Shown: positions 8,984-21,449, numbered from the stretch's first letter. The stretch is 64,000 bases of DNA from Cantharellus purpuraceus (GCA_025174535.1 JALBUN010000018.1:248001-312000); one strand, 5' to 3'. Numbers and translations are program-made. Notes: generated by a model from the sequence alone, not told the origin.

Positions 8984-11831
8984 CCAGAGCTCCCACTATG
9001 GTTCTGGCCTTGACACACTTGCTTGTCATAAGTGTGTATTGGGAGCTGTATACACACATCCATGGGGCATGGGTCAACTCCCTGCATCCATCATACCAGT
9101 AGTTCTATTGACTACTGGTCTATGGGTTGAGGAGGATGTGTTAGTCACATTCTCCAGGCATCACATACCATGGTGGTATTGTGTCACTTCCTCTATCATT
9201 CAAGCAGTTTTGTACAACTGCTTGATACTGCTAATGTCAGGGTTCAAATAAGTCATATTTTATTTTTAGTATTTTCTCTTGACACCCCTATCAGCACAGC
9301 CTGTCAGGGTGCGTCTCCCCTATTTCATTGCCCCTATCACTTTCCCTATCCTTCCTCCCTATTATTCCCCTATCTTGGTTCTCCTATCCGTCTCCATCAT
9401 TTAGTATAAAGACTTGCCTTGGTGCAGTGTGATCCCCTTAGCTTGATCTCTGAGGATATCCGCTGTACCAGGTAAGTCCCATGTATTTATCAGAAACAGC
9501 TGTATAGACTGAGGATATCCGCTGTACCAGCTGGCATTATCTCTTATTGGCTCTCATCTATTGAGTATCTTGTTGTTGTGGCCTCATCATCAGCATCTCC
9601 CTCACAGAAGATCAAGCTCATAAGATGACCCCACACCTCATAACCCTTTAGTGTGACTTCTGGACTCCAATGTTATACACAGTATTGGCTTGGAGGACAC
9701 CTGAATAGTAGTGTCGCTCTGTCGGAGTCGTGGGGAGGAGAAAGCAGTTCAGAAGGGAGAAGCGGAACAAGTAGGCTAAGAAGACGCCCTAAACATATGC
9801 AAAGCTTGAGTTCAGTACGTTGTCCTACCAAGACAAGCTACAGCCTTACCGAGAGGGTAATCCACAAACGTTGAACGTCTCACCCAATTTGGCAACTCAT
9901 CATCGCCCACACCGCCTTCCTCTCCCTCATCCTCTTCCACAATTCTATGCAGCATATCATCGGGCTCCTCACTAACCACCATACCTCTCATCACCTCAAT
10001 CACCCCTGTGCTGACGACCCGTCTTTCGCGTCCATAAGTTTGGACAGATAGCCTCTGACCTTCCCCGTCACCAGCACTCGCCCGTCACAATTTACTAGCC
10101 TTGGCCTCCCTCTGTTTCTCTGCCGCTACTCGCTCCTTCTCTTTTTCCCACCCACGTCGCCCATCTTCATCTTGTCCTCCAAACAATGCCTTGTCAGCCG
10201 CCTCGAGGTACCTCCTCACTGCCTCACGTTTAGTGCTCAATGCTTCCAGTGTCAAATCCTGCTTGTTAAGCCATCCTCCACCTAGCACGAGCCGTTCATC
10301 CCACCGCTCTCGTTTCTCTTCCGCGTCCTCATCTTCGTCCTCATCCTCATTGTCACTCCAGACTGGAACGGAGTTCTTCTGACTCGGTACTTTGACGACG
10401 GAAAACGAAAAAGACGTTGTGCTATCATTGTCGTCATCTCCCGATGTAGTCGTGAAAGGCGAGGCAACTCGCTCAGTTCCACTCGGAGTTTGTGCCCGGG
10501 TCGAAGATCCGCCGTCGCTCTGAACGTCATAGACGTCATCCGAGAGAGGCATCCTTGCTGCCTCCTCGAGATTTCTCAAAACGGTTAGAACATCCAGAGC
10601 AGAGCGTCGTATGAGGGTAAGAGAATCATTGACAGAATCAGGCTGTGACACTTTTCTCACAAGTGCGGCTTGTGGGAAGAGCGTGTGCGGCCTAAACGCG
10701 TAGCAAAATCATCTGGAAGCGAGACAAGAAAATTCCTGACAGAACGAATGGTGCGTGTCGTGGTTTTGAGGAGGGAGAGCACGTCAAATGTTCCCATGGT
10801 CGAATTACGTGAATCGCCACCGAGCAACTTTGGGTCGCGAGGTTTGTCGTGCTGCTGATCTGATCGACCGAGACCCCATGCATGTTGCACTGCGAGATCT
10901 TCAATACCACCGGGCTTGAGTAGCTCGGGATCGGTTTGGTATGTCTTGACAAACGGCGGGAACGCAGGACGCAATGGGGGTGGGACCATCGGCGATGGCG
11001 GGAGAGTTGGCATCGTGAGGTGTATCCGTATCTGTTTGAATGAGACCTGGTCCAATCTCCGGAACGAGATTGCTGTTAGGCTTAAGCGGACTACCATCTG
11101 GGACGTGAGATCCAAGCCACGAAAAGCATACAAGTTACAAACTTCTTCCGAGCAGCAATACTTGTTTTCGTAAAATAATGCTGCAAGTATTCAATGCTGC
11201 CTAGAGCCATTACACTTTCACGTTTAGCAGCGGATGGGTATGTGGGTGATTTCATTTTTAAAGCGCTCTCGTACTATACATATCTCTTTTTAAGCAGTTC
11301 CCAGCCTTTCTGTGTTGTGTGGTCTTGGGATTCCATGGACGGTTTGAAAGTGTTGGCATCTACTGTATCACTCACGGGTCGCGCCGGACTGACAGCAGCG
11401 CACGCGTAGGACGGGGAGGGCGTGGGAAACTCGAGGCTGGGTGCAGGACGTCTGCGTGTGCGGCGTGATCGCGCGCCATTGGATTGTGACACATCACATG
11501 TCACAGTCTGGAGCAGGTCAGCGGCGACACCAAGCACAGTCTGGAGGCACCCTTTGCTGTACAACACATCATCGGGTGCCGTGAAGCCCCAGACGTGAAT
11601 CCAAAGCTGGACATGCAACTCAACGCCTTACACATGACGCCCATTCATTGTCAGATTGCATTGCAGGGTCTTTTATACAGTAGTCATATTATAATACCGC
11701 TCTATAGCCATTGACTAGGATGGTATAAAATCCCCAGTCAGTCCAGTAGCCTGCCAGTGCACTCTCTTTTACTGCCCCACAATGTTCCACACAAGTGTGT
11801 TCAGCTCTCCTGACATCCGATTCTGCTCTGG
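8984..11831. mobile_element. Insert X: candidate TIR element carrying a host-gene fragment
   Basis: This 2848-bp insert splits gag of copia A. Its ends are CCAGAGC and GCTCTGG (7-bp inverted repeat), flanked on both sides by GAAC (8980-8983, 11832-11835). About 30 bp inside each end lies a related CACACTTG motif. No transposase was seen, so it would be non-autonomous. The left third (8984-9680) has AT/CT-rich noncoding sequence and a 20-bp direct repeat (GAGGATATCCGCTGTACCAG at about 9453 and 9513). The right end has a TATAAAA box near 11735. The short terminal repeats make the class uncertain. Confidence 0.5.
9673..11013 (-). pseudogene. Fragment of a host gene, unrecognised, with one intron
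   Basis: The likely start is MPTLPPSPMVPPPLRP (11013). Readable stretches include TFDVLSLLKTTTRTIRSV, NFLVSLPDD, DSLTLIRRSALDVLTVL, an acidic serine-rich region, RERWDERLVLGGGWLNKQ and VVSTGVIEVMRGMVVSEEP. There is a frame break near 10660 and an in-frame TGA near 10083. After YPLG a canonical donor GTAAGG starts a 61-nt intron (9789-9849, acceptor TTTAG), after which RLLSLLVPLLPSELL follows before truncation. I believe this is a conserved agaricomycete protein, but I cannot name it. Retained intron and composition show it derives from genomic DNA. Confidence 0.6.
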
Positions 11832-14800
11832 GAACAAGTCTGAAAAGGGCACACCTAAAGAGAAGAAGAAGCCACACAAAAAGAAGTGCGAAACATGTGG
11901 AAAACATCATAATGGCAAGTGTAGAAAAGGGAAGGAGGATGCAAAGGAAGAGAAGCCTGAAAAAGGCAAGGGCAATGCAGTCACAAAGGTCGCATGGATC
12001 AAACCAGATGAGCCAAAGCAAATTCAGCTCTTTGTAGCAGACAAGCTTGTGGCTCAGCGGCATATGACTCACAAGTGGATTGTAGACTCAGGCACATCTG
12101 TGGCCATGAGCTCCCATCGTGGTTTACCACCTACCAAAAGCTTAACCCTCCACAATAGGTTTGGCTTGGCGATGACCACTACATCCTAGCAGTGGGTGAG
12201 GGCCACCTGACACTCAAAATAAATCTTGGAAATCATAAGCTTCCTGCGATTGTCCAGAAAGTGCTGCACATACCCAATATACAAGGAAATCTTCTTTCCA
12301 TCTCAAATCTTACCCAAAATGGCCTATCCATCAATTTTAAGCCTGATGGGTGTCAGATCTTAAACCAGACTGGCGCATTAGTTGGACAAGGACATATCAA
12401 AGGAGATCTGTACATACTGCATGCCCAAGCACTCCCCTCCAAACATGTCTGCATCAGCAGAGTCACACTGGAAAAGGAGGACATGTATGACCACTTACTG
12501 GGATCAGCACTCACTGTGAAAAGTGAAGCCACCTCCAAAGCTGATATAGAGACTTGGCACCGCCAGCTAGGTCACATAACAGTCAACTCAATCCTGGAAA
12601 TGGTGCGCAAAGGGATGGTCAGAGGCATGACCCTGGTCAATGAATCAAAGCCCACAAAGGAACACACCTGTGAGCCATGCTTACATGGAAAGCAGTCCTG
12701 GCTACCCATTGCAAAGGAAACAGTGGACCAAAAGACCGTAATCCTAGCCCGTGTCTTCTCAGATGTTTGTGGAAGGATGCAGACCTGCTCATGCACCGGT
12801 CATCATTACTTTATTACCTTTATTGATGATGCATCACAACTTGTCAACATTGCTTTCCTGAAGGAGAAAAGCAAGGCATTAACTCACTTTCAAGCCTTTG
12901 TGGAGCATGCTGAAGTTGCAACTGGCACCAAGGTCCAGACACTCCGAAGCAATGGTGGTGGTGAGTATGGTTCCAAAACCTTCATGGCATACCTAGGTTC
13001 CAAAGGGATTCAGCATGAAAGAACCAATGCTTATACACCACAGGAGAATGGAGTAGCAGAAAGGATGAATCACACCTTAGTTGAGTCTGCGAGAGCCATG
13101 CTCCATGATGCCAACCTACCCAATTCCTACTGGGCAGATGCTGTTGAGTATGCAGTGCATATACAGAATGCTGTACCTACTCATGCTCTTTCAAGCAAAA
13201 CACCTCATGAAGCTTGGAGCGGAAACTCACCAGATATAAGCCACTTCCGAATCTTTGGCTGCAAAGCCTATGTGCACATCCCAGAAGAAAAGTGATACAA
13301 ACTGGACTCTAAAACAGTTCAGTGCATGTTTATAGGGTATGTAACAGACAAAAAGGCTTACCGCTGCATTAATCAATGGACTGGCACTGTTTATGAATCT
13401 TGGGACGTCATATTTGATGAGGAAGCTCAAGCCAGTCCAGAATGAGTCACCATCAGAGTCAATCCATCTCCTGACCCAGGCCCAGTGAGCGCTCCAACAC
13501 CAGTTGAATTTGACATCTATAATAGTAATAATCTATTATTTTTCTGGAAGAAGAAGAATCAGATGATGAAGGTGAAATATGCTACCTTTGCAAGACAAGA
13601 CCATACTAGAAGCCAAATCACCCCCTCAACCACACATACAGCCTGAACTACACCGCTCTGGCCAAAATTGCCACCAACCAGTTCATGATGATGATACACG
13701 TTATGAAACTACATCATATGGTCCTAGAAAAGTGACAAAGTCAGTGGCTGACATTCATGTGAAGGTCACACATGTTCAGTACAAGGAGCCAGAAACTTAC
13801 GAAGAGGCAATGGCTGGACCTGATGCACTGTTCTGGAAAGTAGCATGCGCTGAGGAACTCCTATCCTTCACTCAAACCGAGCTGTATGATGAGGTTGGAT
13901 GCCCTAAAGGTCGAAAGATAATCAACTGTAAGTGGGTATTCAAGGTGAAGAGAGGACCGGATGGGGAAATCACCAGGTATAAAGCACGACTCGTTGCATG
14001 GGGATTTACCCAGGTTGCTGGCATTGACTATACAGAAACATTTGCTCCAGTGGCCAAATTCACATCAATCCAGATGCTACTTGCTTTGGTGGCACTTCAA
14101 GACCTGGAAATGCACCAGATGGACGTCAAAACAGCATTTCTAAACAGTGATCTGAATGAAGAACCTACCTCCTGGATTCCGCAAGCCAAATGTAGTCTGG
14201 AAGCTCAAGAAGGGTCTATATGGCCTTAAGCAAGCAAGCCACAAATGGTACAAGAAAATACATACTGAATTTGAGGTGCTCAACTTCAAGCGATGCCAAA
14301 GCAATCATGGGGTTTTTCACCTATCAAAGGATGGCACACTGGTAATCATTGCCATCTATGTGGATGATCTATTAATTCTTTCAGATTCACTGGAAGCAGT
14401 AGATCAGGTCAAATCTGAACTAAAGAAAAAGTTTGAGATGACTGACCTAGGCAAAGTGCACTGGATCCTCGGCACAGAGGCCACTTGAAATCAAAAGAAT
14501 TGCACCATCAGCCTGTCACAATGCCAGTATGTGCAGGACATCCTGGAGTGACATGGCATGGCAAACTGCCAGCCAGTTTCAATGCCTATGGTTCCAAATG
14601 AGACATTAGAGAAGCTCACAAAACTGGAGATTGATGCCACAACTTACCAGAGTGCTGTGGGGTCCCTTATGTATGGAATGATCAGCACATGTCCTGACCT
14701 TGCACACGCGGTGGGCATGTTGAGTCAGTTCAGTGCAAATCCAGGTGTTACGCACTGGAAAGCACTCAAACACATGTTCCAATATCTGCATAGAAATGTG

Positions 14801-15332
14801 GACATCAGTATCATTTATGATGGAAGAAGTGGCAAAGTGACACTTACCGGATACATTGACACAGACTGGGCAGCCGATAGGAATGACCAATGCTCAATCA
14901 CTGGCTATGTATCCCTCTTATGTGGGGGTGCCATCAGCTGGAGTTTGAAGAAGCAGAGTTCTACAGCACAGTCCAGTACTGAGGCTGAGTACATGGCTGG
15001 CACGCATGCTGTGAAGGAGATTGCGTGGCTCAGGGCATTTCTTTCAGAAATAGGACAGATACAGAACTCATCAACCACCCTTTGGATTGACAACCAATCT
15101 GCCATTGCACTTGTGAAGAATCCCAAGTTTTATAACAGGATGAAGCACATAGCTGTTTGGTATCACTTCATCTGTGAGAAAATTGAGGATGGTGAATTAG
15201 ATCTGATTTATGTGCCTACTAGCGAACAGGTTGCAGATGTACTCACCAAAGGACTCCCAAAGGTCAAGTTTGACAAGTTCATGAGAGGAATGGGGGTTAG
15301 ACAAAAAGGTGTGTACATGTCGTGAGTGGGTG

Positions 15333-15644
15333 TGTTGAACATAGATGCATCAATGCATTTATTTGGATCTATGGTGGTCCACAGTTTGTCAACAGGGGCG
15401 GCAGCACCAACTATTTATGGATGCCACCAGAGGTGATATATAAGAGAAAATTTTCACTTGTTTAAATTTTTCCTCAGTCTTCATACATCAAGACTGAGGT
15501 TTGTACTACAGTCCCTTCTTCATAGTTTAACAATGAACTAACAGTTCTTTTATAGTATCTCTTCTAGGTTAGACAACAATATAAGTCTTCATACATCGAG
15601 ACTGAGTATCTCTTCTAGCTTCCACTGCATTATAATACTCTACA
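15333..15644 (+). repeat. 3' LTR of copia A
   Basis: It runs from TGTTGAACATAG to ACTCTACA, 312 bp. Compared with the 5' LTR, most differences are CpG to TpG or CpA (GATGCATC for GACGCGTC; CTATGGTGG for CCACGGCGG). Confidence 0.92.
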
Positions 15645-15649
15645 CCAGT

Positions 15650-15778
15650 GTCTATAAATAAATCTAGTGCGTACCTGTGTGATATCCAGTGCACCAGCCT
15701 CTGATCACTTGTCATGAATAGTGAAGACAGCCGCAAGAACCAAGCAAGCCAATTTGCGGAGATCCATTGGACACATCA
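15650..15778 (-). repeat. Right arm of the inverted duplication (end)
   Basis: This is the continuation of the right arm beyond copia A. On the minus strand it reads CCAATGGATC then CAAATTGGCTTG, matching 1122-1150 of the left arm, and TATAGACACTGG matching about 1240. One base is missing relative to the left copy, so the frame is lost. Confidence 0.8.
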
Positions 15779-16256
15779 GCAAACTCACGTCTGTTAACAA
15801 ATTAGTAAAGTATAAGTGACCATGACCCGTGATGATTAGGGCATATAGATCCAGCTTAAACAGCTTTTTGATGCTCCACCATGGTCTGAACTTAACCCAA
15901 CATTAGTCCAAAGTGGAGCAATGGTCCAGACCTGGACCAGCAACTTGTCAGACCACCAGCCAGTGTTTGTGAAGCCCTCCTAGTCACTCCTCCCAAACCC
16001 ACCTCCCTGGTTTTCAGAATCTTCTTCTCTGTGCCTGAGCACCCTCATCATTTATAGTAGCCTCACATCAGCATGGGAGTGAAGTTTGACACTCTCTTTG
16101 AATGGAGCCTCAAAGTGGCATGTGTGGAGCAACTGTAGAGCTTCACTGGAGCCTTGTGAACGCTCCACTGTAGCTTTTACTATGGCTCTCATAGCTAGTG
16201 AAACTCAGCATAAGTTGGTTCCATAAACACCCTATTGAATGATGAGAGTGGTACTA
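15779..16256. other. No gene seen; flank of copia C
   Basis: No coding frame was recognised. The segment repeats short GGAGC/GCTCC motifs (TGCTCCACCATGGTC near 15875, GTGGAGCAATGGTCC near 15913). These could belong to an old LTR or short element. Confidence 0.5.
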
Positions 16257-16628
16257 TGTTAAAATCTGTACAGACAGATCTCAGTCAGTATGTAGAGAAT
16301 ACAACTGTATTGCAAGTACCTGTACAGACAGATCTGTACGATGTAGTACATGAGTGAACCGACAGTAAATAAATAAGACTTAATTCCTTACCTCAGTCAG
16401 TATGTAGAGAATATGACTGAGGGGAAGGAATGACTGGTGGCCACTATATATATGGTCACCAGTGTGGAGTATGGAACAGTAGAATAGTAGTGGATGAGAC
16501 AAGTGGAACACAGCATGCTTAACCACAATCATGTTGACGCACTGTGGTATACGGATATGTTCCACATTCAAATACTCCCCTTCACTATGATGCTGGTAGA
16601 TATCATAGTGTGGATATATGCGTCAACA
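16257..16628 (-). repeat. 3' LTR of copia C (372 bp)
   Basis: On the minus strand it begins TGTTGACGCATATATCC just after the purine tract AAGGGGGAG and ends AGATTTTAACA. It contains internal direct repeats (CAGTCAGTATGTAGAGAATA twice, GTACAGACAGATCT twice). TACTA (16252-16256) should be one side of its target duplication; the other side must lie beyond the window. Confidence 0.75.
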
Positions 16629-18346
16629 CTCCCCCTTGCTGCAATGCTGGTAGGTGATGCAGTGCTGGAACATGCACCTTCAAGCACATGAGCATAAGCC
16701 CAGCATGTGAGTGAACTTTTCGTGCTTAGAACAGGATAGAGCCTTCATTAGAATATCAGCAGGCATTTCAGAAGTGGGAATGTATTGGAACAAAACATCC
16801 TTGTTCTCGACATGTTCACGTGTGTAGTGGTATTGATGTGTTTTGAGCAGGTGTGGAAAGTCAGGTCTTTTGTCAGAACAATGGAACCTGAATTGTCACT
16901 ATGAAGAGTGGATGTAGCCTGCTTATGGCTGAGTATGTCAAGTAAACGATGTAGCCACATAGCTTCCTTGGTTGCATGGCAGCTGGCGATGTATTCAGCT
17001 TCACAAGTGGAGGTCATGACGATGGCCTGATGCTTGGAACTCCAAGAGATTGATCCACATCCCAAGGTAAATGCATAACCTGAGGTGGATTGATGGGTGT
17101 CAACACAACCAGCATAGTCGGAGTCTGTGTAACTGTTAAGAATGATCTCCCCTGTCCTCCAAGAACCAGGGCATGATTGCATGTGTGCTTCAGATAGTGC
17201 AAGACTTGTTGGAGGGCAGTCCAGTGGGCCAGACCAGGATTTGAGTTGAACCAACTTGTTGCAAAGGTAATGTCTGGCCAGGTCACCAGTGATGCATACA
17301 TGAGAGAGCCCACACCAGCGAGGTAAGGAACCTTCTTCATGTGTTGTTTCTCCTCCTCGGATGTGGGTGACATAGACCTGGATAGGATTACATTGGGGTC
17401 AAGAGGGGTAGATATGCCATAGCTGTCCTCCATACCAAAATGTTTCGGGATTGTATCAATAAAAGCACTTTGAGAAAGGGAGATGGTTTGTGCCTCACGA
17501 TCCCATGTTACAGCCATTCCATGGAACCAGTGAATATCTCCCATGACAACATCAATAATTTGTTTAAGATTATTAAAAGTTGTTGTCAGAGTCTGCATGT
17601 TGCTAGTTGGAACAGCCATATCATCAACATGAATCGTGACCATTGCATCACCCAATGGGCTTTGTTTGATAAATATGCTGTGGTTGATGCTCACCCAGGT
17701 GAATCCAACTTTCTGCATTTCTCCACAGAGTCTCTCATACCAGCATCAGCCAGCCTGATGTAATCCATAGAGAGATTTGTGCAACTTGCATACCCAGTCT
17801 TCTTTACCCTTTTCCTTACATCCCTCAGGCTGCTCTATAAATATTTCTAGAAATGCAGTTTTTACATTGAATTGATGGATTTCCCAGTCAAGTGACGTGG
17901 CAATTCCAAGGACCGTTTGAACAGATTCCAGTCGAGCAACAGGGGCAAAAGTGTCCATGTAGTCCACCCCTTTGACTTGTGAGTAACCCTTTGCTACTAT
18001 GCATACCTTCTGTCTAGTGATTTTTTTTTTTCATCCCTGTTTTGGAAGAAAACAGCTTGGCTGCCAATAATTTGGTGGCCTTTAGGAACCATAGAGTGTG
18101 GAACTAAGCTCCAGACCCCATGATGTTGGAGTGATTTCATCTCATCATCATATCCCTCGTCCTAGTAAGGAGCATTGTAAGCCTCAGTAGCTTGCTTATA
18201 GGTGTGGGGGTCATCATCTGCTGTAAGTTTCCTCATTGCATTGAGTGTGCTTTTGGCTGACACATTTGAGGATTAGCTTTTGTGAAGTTTTTAAGGAACA
18301 AGTAATTTCTGTGAGTTCGCCATGTGTTGTTTCTAAGAACCAGGGA
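16629..18346 (-). pseudogene. Copia C RT and RNase H (minus strand), 5' truncated by B
   Basis: Reading leftward on the minus strand: VCIVAKGYSQVKGVDYMDTF, FAPVARLESVQTVL, NVKTAFLE, VCKLHKSLYGLHQAG, MVTIHVDDMAVPTS (the HVDD catalytic motif), YLAGVGSLMYAS, then RNase H with YTDSDYAGC, SGYAF and CEAEYIASC. Stops and frameshifts are present. The frame runs up to the LTR of gypsy B at 18352, so B inserted in this element and the rest of C should reappear right of the window. Confidence 0.88.
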
Positions 18347-18351
18347 AAACT

Positions 18352-18689
18352 TGTTATGCTATCTAACAAGTCTCTTATCTAATGTTGTGAAACAGATAGA
18401 TGGGTGTGGATCTGGAACAAAAAGAAGGAAGTAGTGGATCAACTAACAAGGAAGTGTGGTGATGGTGTGTGGAACCAGAACAAAAGGAATAGTGATTTGT
18501 GGAACAAGTAACAAATAAGTGTGGTGGCTTGTGGAATAATAAAGCATGATGTGGTATGGCCTGAAGTAAATGAAACAGAAAGAAATAGAACATACCACCA
18601 AAATGGTAACAGACTAGCAGATGAATGAGTGGTTTGATTAGACTGGTACTCCTGCTGTATCTCCACATAAGGAGCACTGCTCCCTTACA
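18352..18689 (-). repeat. 3' LTR of gypsy B (338 bp)
   Basis: On the minus strand it begins TGTAAGGGAGCAGTGC right after the purine-rich CCTGGGGAGG and ends AGCATAACA, where copia C sequence resumes. No second copy is in the window. Confidence 0.75.
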
Positions 18690-18757
18690 CCTCCCCAGGA
18701 CTACAAAAGTTGACTGTCCCTGGTCAACCTCCACATCAACTGGATGGAATTGCAAGA

Positions 18758-20853
18758 TTAGTCGTCATCAGGATGCAGGTTTGTGTCGTCAATGAGGGAT
18801 GTGATGGGAATACTGATCTTAGAGCATGGGTGGTAGGGAATCAAGCGAAAAGCCACATATGGACGTTTTGAGACCACACCATCTAGTTCTGCCAATATGT
18901 ATGCTCCATTCCTATTGTGATGAATAACAACTAGAGGCCCCAGATAATGCAGCTTTGTCTTGTGAGACAAGTCTGACTCAATGCAGGTATTGCGAACGAG
19001 GATGAGTGCATCCAGGGAAAAGTTATAGTCCATAATAAGGTTCGCATATTGTTTCTCAAACTGTGCAATAGAAGCATGATGCGTGCTCCTTAATAGCTTC
19101 CACATCATCTTGACACTTCTCAAGTTGTAGGCATGTATAGCGATAAGTTCTTCAGTTGCCATCAGAGCATCCTGTGGTTGTATGAGGTACGTGGCCTCTG
19201 TCACATCGAATGGCATTCAGCTCAACTCCATGTGCCATGTAGAATGGCAAATATCCTGTATCTTTATGAGTGGTGACACAATCCACCCAGAACACAAAAG
19301 GTGTGACTTCAGGCCAGCATCAAATGTTCCCCACACAAGTCTTGACAATCAAGTCTTGGATGGTGCAGTGGCTGCGCTCAACAATACCATTAGCTTGTTT
19401 ATTATAAGGTGAAATTCTGATGTGCACAATATGATATGTCTTCACCAACCAGTCCAGTCCTGCAACTATAGGTGCTCCGTTGTCTGTAATTTCTTCGACC
19501 ACCCCCCAGCGACATAAAATATCACTGAAGATAAAGTTGCCAATGGCTGAGCCTGTCTCATTTGCAAGCATATGGAACTCAGGATAGGATATAAGTGAAC
19601 AATGAGCTTGGATAATGTATGACATGCTGCCTTGGGCATGTGCATAGTGTCGATGTGTACACGACGGAACAGGGGTGCTGGTAACAGAACAGTTGGAGGT
19701 ATGTGGACATGCTGACTTGAGCAAACCTGACATTCATGACAAGTGTGCAAGAACCATTGGATGTTGCAATCCATGCTAGGCCACCAGAAATGATCTGCCA
19801 AAGCATGCCATGTGGAGAAGAACCCCTTATGGCCGAGTTGGTTGTGTGCTTATGAGACCAATGACACCCTCTGTGATGGTGTTAATATCACCTGCTGATG
19901 GAGACCCAAGACCTGGTGACACCATAGGCAACTGTCTTTGAAGACAAAACACAGTGCCTGCCGAAGGAAATGCACCAATGCTGTGGTAGACAGTGCTTCT
20001 GGCTTCAGCCCCACTGACAGGAAAGTTGTTATCTGTCCAAGCCACTCATCTGTCTGTTCATCCTGCTCATTCCTTGGGAAAGAAAACTGATCACTAACTT
20101 CTTCAAACAAGGAAAAACTCAGAAAAGAAACCATCCTGGGCCCATAGCCCCTCCCCAATTCACCTCCCTGCATGCTCAAACCCTGGTCCATCCTTTCCTC
20201 CCCCATCCTCCATGTGTTGACCCAAATTCCCAACTCCAATGCCTCATCTACCCAGTCGTCATCCATCTCTTCTACATCTCCCTCCATTATCCTTCACTGT
20301 GACAGTCCATCTGGTCCTCCGTGCTGCAATCCAGGAACATGGATGAGGTCAAAGTCAAACAGTGAGATTCCTGCTATCCACCTGTTCATTGCATTGTTTG
20401 GCTGAATGTCCAGGTTGTTCAGCATCCCTCAAATGTATTTTGCATCAACCTCAACTGTGAAGTGTGGGAAACTGACCACATGCATCCATAATGCTCACAG
20501 GCACCTATATAGCCCATACAACTTGACCTTTGCCTGTGAATATCTGGATTCACGCTCATTCCACACTATAGATCCATAACGCGAGGGCCTCTTCTGATCC
20601 TGGTGGTCAAGCTGAGAAAGGATCCACCCCACTGCTGTTTGTGAAGAATCAACAGTGACTATCACTTGGCAACCCAACTGGTAATCAATGGGAGCAAGTG
20701 CTGGCACTGACAGAACCTGTTCCTTCAGACTTTCCATGGCCATTTGGTGATGATTATTCCAGGTGAACTCAACATCCTTTTTGGTGAGTTCTACTAGTAG
20801 GTGGGCTAGTTCAGCATAGCCTTTAATAAAGATGCACACTACACCGCAGGTTC
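18758..20853 (-). pseudogene. Gypsy B RNase H and integrase
   Basis: Minus-strand reading: IFIKGYAELAHLLVELTKK, FTWNNHHQMAMESLK, VTVDSSQTAVGWIL (RNase H; aspartate visible), SLFDFDLIHVPGLQHGG, then integrase with HTCHECQVC, RVHIDTMHMP (first D), ITDNGAPIVAGLDWLV (second D) and QANGIVERSH (E). The C-terminal part runs VRNTCIESDLSHKTKLHYLGP to NLHPDDD (18758). Frameshifts and stops occur at several points. The upstream end joins 52811 after removing G1 (…EVQGFLGT + CGVVCIFIKG). Confidence 0.88.
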
Positions 20854-21382
20854 TGTTATGACTATATTCATTAACGCCCAGATCCCTGTCCGATCCACTC
20901 AGATCCCTGCACATATGAAATCTATACTCCATTTGGAATCCATCACATCTCCATTTATCTGTCTGATTGTCACCGCCAAATCTTGCCCATCCATCTCCAG
21001 TTCTGATTAATGCATCAGCATCACCATAGGAACCCAGACATCCATCCCCATCGGACTCAGACATACTCATGTAAGGCTGTCGGCCTCAGAGACCCATCAC
21101 CAGAGTAATTATTATTAGATTTCAAATATGTATTTAAGTTGCCCACCTGGGGACTTCATTCCCCAGTTTGAATATTGAATCATGCCTAGCTCCTAAGTCC
21201 AATCCTAACTATCTAAGTCATACTCCGTCTCTGAAATCTCAGACACCAGTATTAGTGAGGGCACAGCACATAAGCTGAAGCCAAGTCCGTATTAACCCCC
21301 ATGATGCACCCCGATTCCTGCTCTGACTCTGACTCAACCTCCAATCCAATCTCTGACCCCCAATCAGACCTAGTGTGTAACA
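20854..21382 (+). repeat. 5' LTR of G1
   Basis: It runs from TGTTATGACTATATTC to TAGTGTGTAACA, 529 bp. The internal region starts GTATATTCAAACTGCC. No TGG-type tRNA PBS follows; element H has a similar GTATATACGAACT at the same place. Confidence 0.92.
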
Positions 21383-21449
21383 GTATATTCAAACTGCCAT
21401 ACTCACTCCTACCAATGCCATGATCCACCACCAATTCTGAATGCACATG

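Larger units (their letters stand above)
7607..15325 (+). pseudogene. gag-pol of copia A, interrupted and with many stops
   Basis: Gag starts MTNSSTAPPIDKPSN (7607) and runs, with stops, to FMAS near 8950, where insert X begins. It resumes at about 11833 with SEKGTPKEKKK and a CETCGKHHNGKC knuckle. Protease has IVDSGTSVAMSS (about 12079). Integrase (12192-13295) has the GAG-pre-integrase HHCC region, the D and D of the core, and a PQENGVAERMN glutamate. RT spans 13579-14488 with an intact AIYVDDLLIL. RNase H spans 14558-15325 (SSTEAEYMA, QVADVLTKGLP). Several stops are TGA where family alignment expects arginine (CGA). Confidence 0.92.
7260..15644 (+). mobile_element. Ty1/copia retrotransposon A, complete outline, degraded
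   Basis: The element has a 314-bp 5' LTR, a copia-type PBS, a gag-PR-IN-RT-RH order, and a 312-bp 3' LTR. It is flanked by the 5-bp duplication CCAGT (7255-7259, 15645-15649). Removing the two inserts (8181-8923 plus duplication; 8984-11831 plus duplication) leaves about 4.8 kb, the usual size for a copia element. It inserted into the right arm of the host inverted duplication. Confidence 0.93.

Noticed and set aside
9451..9531. 20-bp direct repeat as a possible target duplication
   Set aside because: Too long for a TSD of these families, and the sequence between is only about 40 bp; it is listed as a local repeat within insert X.
10101..10382. Plus-strand serine-rich ORF
   Set aside because: Shadow of the acidic, serine-rich host-gene fragment on the minus strand, which has domain-like segments and a canonical intron.
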